A DNA stretch of 17,516 nt from contig CAZDKO010000015.1 in NCBI GenBank assembly GCA_964506075.1, forward strand, positions 1-17,516. Direction: 5' to 3'. The translations under genes and the position numbers were made by a program. The notes under the pieces were generated by a model. That model was not told the DNA's origin and did no database searches. It worked only from the letters and a program-made list of their open reading frames with translations. How positions within the stretch are numbered: the stretch's first letter is position 1; the number at the start of each line of letters is the position of its first letter. Origin of the DNA: CAZDKO01 sp964506075 [NCBI: uncultured bacterium] (GTDB lineage: Bacteria > CAZDME01 > JAYEMH01). Below, in pieces: positions 14,244-17,516 of the stretch.

Positions 14244-16715
14244 CTAACCCATTAACACTTCTACCTGATAGGTCTTATCTGGTTTAATATTTTTAATTAA
14301 ATTTCCTTCTATTTCCTTTCCATCGACAAGAATTTTTTTCACTCCTTTTTCTACTCCCCGGGGATTTTTAATGTGGATGTTAAAACATGCCCCTCTAAAA
14401 GGCCTCTTGATCCGAAACTCTTTCCATCCAGCCGGAATACAAGGGTCAATCAATAAACCTTCAAAATCCCGACGGGCTCCTAAAATCCATTCAGTCGCCG
14501 CCATAAAATTCCAGCCGGCTGTTCCGGTAATCCAGGTAAACGCACCCTCTCCGTATCGGTAGGGATGCTCCGGTCCGATTAAATATTCAGCGTATACATA
14601 CGGTTCAGTTTTATACAACTCATAATCCGGCTGGGCGTTAGGCATAATTTTCTTCATACCCTGATAAGCAATATTTCCTCTTCCGACCTGACAATTAGCT
14701 ACAATCATAAAAGTAGCCGCGTGGCAAAAAACAGCCGCATTTTCTTTAGTCCCTTCGGAAAACATGGTCATTCTTCCCAGGCGCGGGTCATAATTGGAAT
14801 AAGCCGGATAAAATAAAGCGTATCCGTGTTTGCCGTCTAAATATTTATCGGTAGCCGCTAAGAGTTTTTTCAAACGTTCACCCTTAGCCACTTCGCCTAA
14901 AATCGCCCAGCTCTGGGTATTAACAAAGATTTTTCCGGCTTCGTTTTTCCTGGAACCGTACATATAACCGCCGTCGGTAAAACCGCGGGAGTACCAGTCT
15001 CCGTCCCAGGCGAGTTTATTTATTCGGCTACTCATTACCTCGGCCATATTCATAAAACTTTTAACTTTTGATTTTTCTCCGATTAAATTAGCCAGATCAG
15101 CCATAATTCTAAGCGACCGCACCAAAGCCATAGCTAACCAGACACTTTCCCCTTTATGTTTAATTCCGGCCGCATCAATTCCGTCGTTCCAATCAGCATG
15201 GCCGATTAAAGGCAGTCCTCTTTTACCCACGTTATTAAAACAAAATTTTAAATTCTTTTCCAGATGTTCAAAAAGAGTTCCCGACCCGTCTTTAATGCTT
15301 CCGCCTTTCCATTTTAAATCAATCTCCCAGCCTTTAATCCACTTATCTTTCAAATAAGGAATTTGCTTGGAAAGGATTTTCTTATCGCCGGTTTCTTTAA
15401 TATAAGAAGCGACGGTGGACGTCAACCAGATTTGATGGTCTTTATTAGGGCGGTAAGTTCCCGGCCCGGTCGTATCTGACCAGCCCGGAGCCGAGGTGCC
15501 GTCGCGGCGAATAAGAGAAGCGATCTTCAGTATCTTTTTACGGGCCAGTTCATTATTAATAGAAACAATCGATTCGGCATCCTGACAGGAATCCCGATAG
15601 CCGCGTCCGCCGGACCCCTCGTGATAATAGGAAGGAGAACGGGACCAGAAATTACAGATATATAGCTGGTATTTTACCCAGATGTTGGCAATCACGTCAA
15701 AATCTTTATCCGGTGTCTCTATCCAGATATTTTCCAGTATTCTTCCTCTCCAGAGTTCCTTAACTTTCTCTAATTCTTTTTTTACCTCACTGAGAGACCG
15801 GTATTTATCTAAAAGGGCTTTAACGTGGACGGTAGCTTTGGGATATTTCCAGGGATATCTGCCGTCTATCTTCATATCGCCGCAAAGTGTTTGTCCCAGG
15901 ATGACGACAAATTCATCTGATTTTCCCGGCGCTAAATTTAACTCGTGTTGAAGTATACCGACTCCATCTTCCCCAGAACAAAATTCTGAATTTTTAAATT
16001 TCCCCTCTTCTAAAAACTCCGGGTTAGCTTCAGTTTGAAAACGACCCAGGGCCGATTCTTTTTGAGTAGCGTATCCTTTAACCGGTAAACTACTGGCGAA
16101 GAAAAGTAAATAAGGATTTGATTGAATATTCATATCTCCCCAGATAGCGGTTTTGCGCCCTAAAATTGTTTTTAAATTTTTATCAAACCAGATGCGGTCG
16201 TAAAGATTCATAATGTTGCGGTATCTGATTTCCATATGATAATCGCCGATTAACCATTCTATATACGGAAAAATCTCTAAATTTTTAGACTGGTTACTTT
16301 GATTGGTAATTTTCACCAGCCAGATTTCGCAGGTATCGTGACGAGGGACAAAATAGGTTATTTTACAATGAACGCCTTTATATTCCGTTTCAATGGAAGT
16401 GTAACCCAATCCATGAACCGCCTGGAAAGAATCAGGCCGGACTCTTAGAGGCTGGTAAGTGGCGCTCCAGCATTTTTGGCTGTCGCTGTCTTTAATAAAA
16501 AGAAAACGTCCCGGCCGGTCAATTTCCCAGTTACCCTGTTCCCAGCGCAGTAAACGGTCGCTCCGGCAGTCTTTATAAAAAGAATATCCGCCGGCAACTT
16601 GAGAAATTATGGCGCAGTAATCCTCATTGGTCAGATAATTTATCCAAGGACGAGGGGGTGAAGGGTTAGTAATAATAAATTCTGTTCCATCCTTAGAAAA
16701 ATGTCCGTATTTCAT
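14244..16715 (-). CDS. GH94 glycoside phosphorylase (cellobiose/chitobiose phosphorylase family)
   Basis: An 823-residue protein without a signal peptide, so cytoplasmic. GH94 enzymes cleave beta-linked disaccharides or oligosaccharides with phosphate, giving an alpha-sugar-1-phosphate and saving ATP. The N-terminus (MKYGHFSKDGTEFIITNP, then PRPWINYLTNEDYCAIIS and AGGYSFYKD) matches the beta-sandwich domain of cellobiose and chitobiose phosphorylases. A linker and (alpha/alpha)6 barrel follow. RGYRDSCQD (about 371-379) supplies sugar-binding residues. HADWNDG (about 506-512) contains the general acid Asp of the family. His665 and TGTAGW (about 730-735) fit the phosphate site. The segment after DWNDG (KGESVWLAMAL) resembles other GH94 subgroups such as beta-glucan phosphorylases, so the substrate cannot be named. 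GGAG lies 11 nt before the ATG. It stands alone, closed by its own terminator. Confidence 0.9.
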   Translation of the reverse strand: MKYGHFSKDGTEFIITNPSPPRPWINYLTNEDYCAIISQVAGGYSFYKDCRSDRLLRWEQGNWEIDRPGRFLFIKDSDSQKCWSATYQPLRVRPDSFQAVHGLGYTSIETEYKGVHCKITYFVPRHDTCEIWLVKITNQSNQSKNLEIFPYIEWLIGDYHMEIRYRNIMNLYDRIWFDKNLKTILGRKTAIWGDMNIQSNPYLLFFASSLPVKGYATQKESALGRFQTEANPEFLEEGKFKNSEFCSGEDGVGILQHELNLAPGKSDEFVVILGQTLCGDMKIDGRYPWKYPKATVHVKALLDKYRSLSEVKKELEKVKELWRGRILENIWIETPDKDFDVIANIWVKYQLYICNFWSRSPSYYHEGSGGRGYRDSCQDAESIVSINNELARKKILKIASLIRRDGTSAPGWSDTTGPGTYRPNKDHQIWLTSTVASYIKETGDKKILSKQIPYLKDKWIKGWEIDLKWKGGSIKDGSGTLFEHLEKNLKFCFNNVGKRGLPLIGHADWNDGIDAAGIKHKGESVWLAMALVRSLRIMADLANLIGEKSKVKSFMNMAEVMSSRINKLAWDGDWYSRGFTDGGYMYGSRKNEAGKIFVNTQSWAILGEVAKGERLKKLLAATDKYLDGKHGYALFYPAYSNYDPRLGRMTMFSEGTKENAAVFCHAATFMIVANCQVGRGNIAYQGMKKIMPNAQPDYELYKTEPYVYAEYLIGPEHPYRYGEGAFTWITGTAGWNFMAATEWILGARRDFEGLLIDPCIPAGWKEFRIKRPFRGACFNIHIKNPRGVEKGVKKILVDGKEIEGNLIKNIKPDKTYQVEVLMG

Positions 16716-16744
16716 TTGTGCTGTTTCTCCTTTCCAATATGTTA

Positions 16745-16789
16745 GGATTAAGAATTAAGACGTTCTCTACGGGAACTTTAAGAATTAAG
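16745..16789. repeat. Short heptamer repeat element, copy C
   Basis: GGATTAA and GAATTAA (16745-16758) are followed by a diverged core GACGTTCTCTACGGGAAC (from 16759), which is an inverted repeat (GTTC and GAAC). Another GAATTAA lies at 16782-16788. It fills the gap between the four-helix-bundle gene and the GH94 gene. Its core aligns with the reverse complement of the cores of copies B and D at GACGTTC-N-CTACG. Confidence 0.65.
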
Positions 16790-16820
16790 TTATAACGAAA
16801 AATTAAAACTATAACTCAAA

Positions 16821-17174
16821 CTAGGAGTTAAGCGCTTTCTTTAACCCGAAAAGCATTTTACCCAATTCATCGCATCTTTCGTTCATTTCATCAAACTTAC
16901 CTATTGATAAATAACCTAAATCTTTAGATAAGATGAAATGATATTTTGTTTCTTCTAAAGACGCTTCAGCTAAATTTAAAAAATGGCTATATTCCCGGTT
17001 ACTTTTTCTTTTGAAACCTTCAACTATATTTGTAGGAATAGAACTTCCTGCTCTTCTTAATTGTGATATTAAACCAAACCTTTCTTCTACGGGAAAATTC
17101 TTTGTGATTTTATATATTTCCAACACCAAACTATGTGCTTTCTGCCATACTTTTAAATCTCTAAATGTCTTCAT
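16821..17174 (-). CDS. Four-helix-bundle protein (23S rRNA intervening-sequence protein family)
   Basis: A 117-residue protein with the hallmarks of the family called four helix bundle or S23 intervening-sequence protein: FRDLKVWQKAHSL at the start, then FGLISQLRRAGSSIPTNIVEG (about residues 33-53), REYSHFLNLAEASLEETKYHF (about 60-80) and LGYL. Some members lie inside 23S rRNA intervening sequences. Most, like this one, are free-standing in chromosomes with no proven function, and the related Avd protein works with diversity-generating retroelements. No rRNA, reverse transcriptase or variable repeat is visible here. Full length; no clear Shine-Dalgarno before the ATG at 17174. The gene is bracketed by two copies of the heptamer repeat mosaic (16745-16789 and 17188-17331), which suggests a repeat-bounded cassette. 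Confidence 0.9.
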   Translation of the reverse strand: MKTFRDLKVWQKAHSLVLEIYKITKNFPVEERFGLISQLRRAGSSIPTNIVEGFKRKSNREYSHFLNLAEASLEETKYHFILSKDLGYLSIGKFDEMNERCDELGKMLFGLKKALNS

Positions 17175-17187
17175 AGCTTTTTTATCA

Positions 17188-17331
17188 GGATTAAGAATTA
17201 AGACGTAAGTATTAAGTAGTAAGGATTAAGAAATAAGCAAAAGAATTACTTACTTCTTAGAGTGAGCGGAGCGAACGTCTTAATCCTGAATCCTGCAAGA
17301 AACTTACTCCTTAATACTTACTACTTAATCC
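17188..17331. repeat. Heptamer repeat mosaic, copy D
   Basis: This is the longest array. Seven consecutive GNNNTAA-type units run from 17188 to 17236 (GGATTAA, GAATTAA, GACGTAA, GTATTAA, GTAGTAA, GGATTAA, GAAATAA). The inverted arm holds TTACTCC, TTAATAC, TTACTAC and TTAATCC at 17304-17331 in perfect register, plus units at about 17253-17259 and 17280-17286. The core GAGTGAGCGGAGCGAACGTC (about 17260-17279) and the module CCTGCAAGAAACTTACTCC (17292-17310) are shared with other copies. On the minus strand the array begins at the base right after the stop codon of the terminal gene. Confidence 0.87.
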
Positions 17332-17516
17332 TTATTTATTCCACAACTCCTTATAAACATAATACGCCTTGCGGAGATGCCTGATGAACGGACTGAGCGT
17401 TCCGTTGGCCTGGCTGACCACGCCCAACCATTCTTCATACATCCACCCGTCGGGAAACGGTCCGATAAACTGACCGTATCTTTCTTGAATCGCCGGATTA
17501 TTTTCGGGCGGAGGCC
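17332..17516 (-). CDS. C-terminal 60 residues of an unrecognised protein, cut by window edge
   Basis: The minus strand is open from the window edge to a TAA at 17332-17334. It encodes 60 residues beginning PPPENNPAIQERYGQFIGPF, continuing PDGWMYEEWLGVVSQANGTL and ending SPFIRHLRKAYYVYKELWNK. I do not recognise the family. The density of Trp, Tyr and Phe would suit a carbohydrate-active or envelope protein, but that is speculation. By direct count the 176 bases from 17341 to 17516 are about 53% GC, clearly richer than the rest of the window. This supports real coding sequence and may mean different ancestry. The stop abuts the repeat mosaic. Confidence 0.65.
   Translation of the reverse strand, partial: PPPENNPAIQERYGQFIGPFPDGWMYEEWLGVVSQANGTLSPFIRHLRKAYYVYKELWNK

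Noticed and set aside
16821-17174. Avd accessory protein of a diversity-generating retroelement
   Set aside because: The fold family is related, but no reverse transcriptase, template repeat or variable repeat is visible in the window.
17188-17331. Regularly spaced short repeats suggesting a CRISPR array
   Set aside because: The unit is only 7 bp with no unique spacers of CRISPR size, the units are inverted halfway through, and no cas gene is present.
16745-17331. Insertion sequence with terminal inverted repeats
   Set aside because: No transposase is encoded, and the flanking repeats differ in length and order, so they are not clean terminal inverted repeats. I saw no target-site duplication.

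Overview
The window reads as a chromosome segment from a diderm (Gram-negative type) bacterium that is probably uncultured. Every supported gene is on the minus strand, so transcription runs from high to low coordinates. The diderm call rests on a tripartite RND efflux system with its own TolC-type outer-membrane channel and on a TPR lipoprotein with a clear lipobox. The organism uses the MEP isoprenoid route (ispE) and a long-form HisG. I cannot assign a phylum; an Omnitrophota-like or other candidate-phylum bacterium is only a guess. Most of the window is AT-rich, but the gene fragment at the high-coordinate end is about 53% GC.

Layout in order of transcription. (1) 17332-17516: C-terminal end of an unrecognised gene. 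(2) 17188-17331: a mosaic of heptamer repeats. (3) 16821-17174: a four-helix-bundle (23S rRNA intervening-sequence-type) protein. (4) 16745-16789: a short copy of the repeat. (5) 14244-16715: a cytoplasmic GH94 disaccharide/oligosaccharide phosphorylase, closed by a rho-independent terminator at 14141-14180. (6) 14088-14116: a good promoter whose 17-bp spacer is mostly an (AT)7 tract. It drives a TPR-TolC fusion (12050-14035), a membrane-fusion adaptor (10802-11974), a repeat mosaic inside the operon (10671-10780) and two RND pumps that overlap by 4 nt (7476-10646 and 4363-7479). (7) A predicted promoter in the 3' end of the second pump, then an excisionase-type helix-turn-helix protein (3715-4332) followed 6 nt later by hisG (2824-3708). 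(8) A large repeat mosaic (2655-2820). (9) A 31-residue, extremely basic AURKAIP1/COX24-like protein (2539-2634), a 15-TPR lipoprotein (713-2524) and ispE (1-707, truncated by the window edge), closely packed as one operon.

How the genes fit together. The efflux genes form one transport machine: the outer-membrane channel with an N-terminal TPR region, one adaptor and two different RND subunits. The single adaptor and channel plus two pumps resemble the MdtABC arrangement, in which the pumps assemble as a heterotrimer. The HTH-hisG pair is a separate metabolic unit that may be co-transcribed by read-through. The small basic protein-TPR-ispE operon joins a ribosome-associated-type peptide to an envelope TPR protein and isoprenoid synthesis.

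The most unusual signal is the repeat family found in four intergenic places. It is built of 7-bp units of the form GNNNTAA, laid head to tail and then inverted, with shuffled GC-richer modules between them. Because 7 is not a multiple of 3, three consecutive units put a TAA stop in all three frames, and the inverted arms do the same on the other strand.
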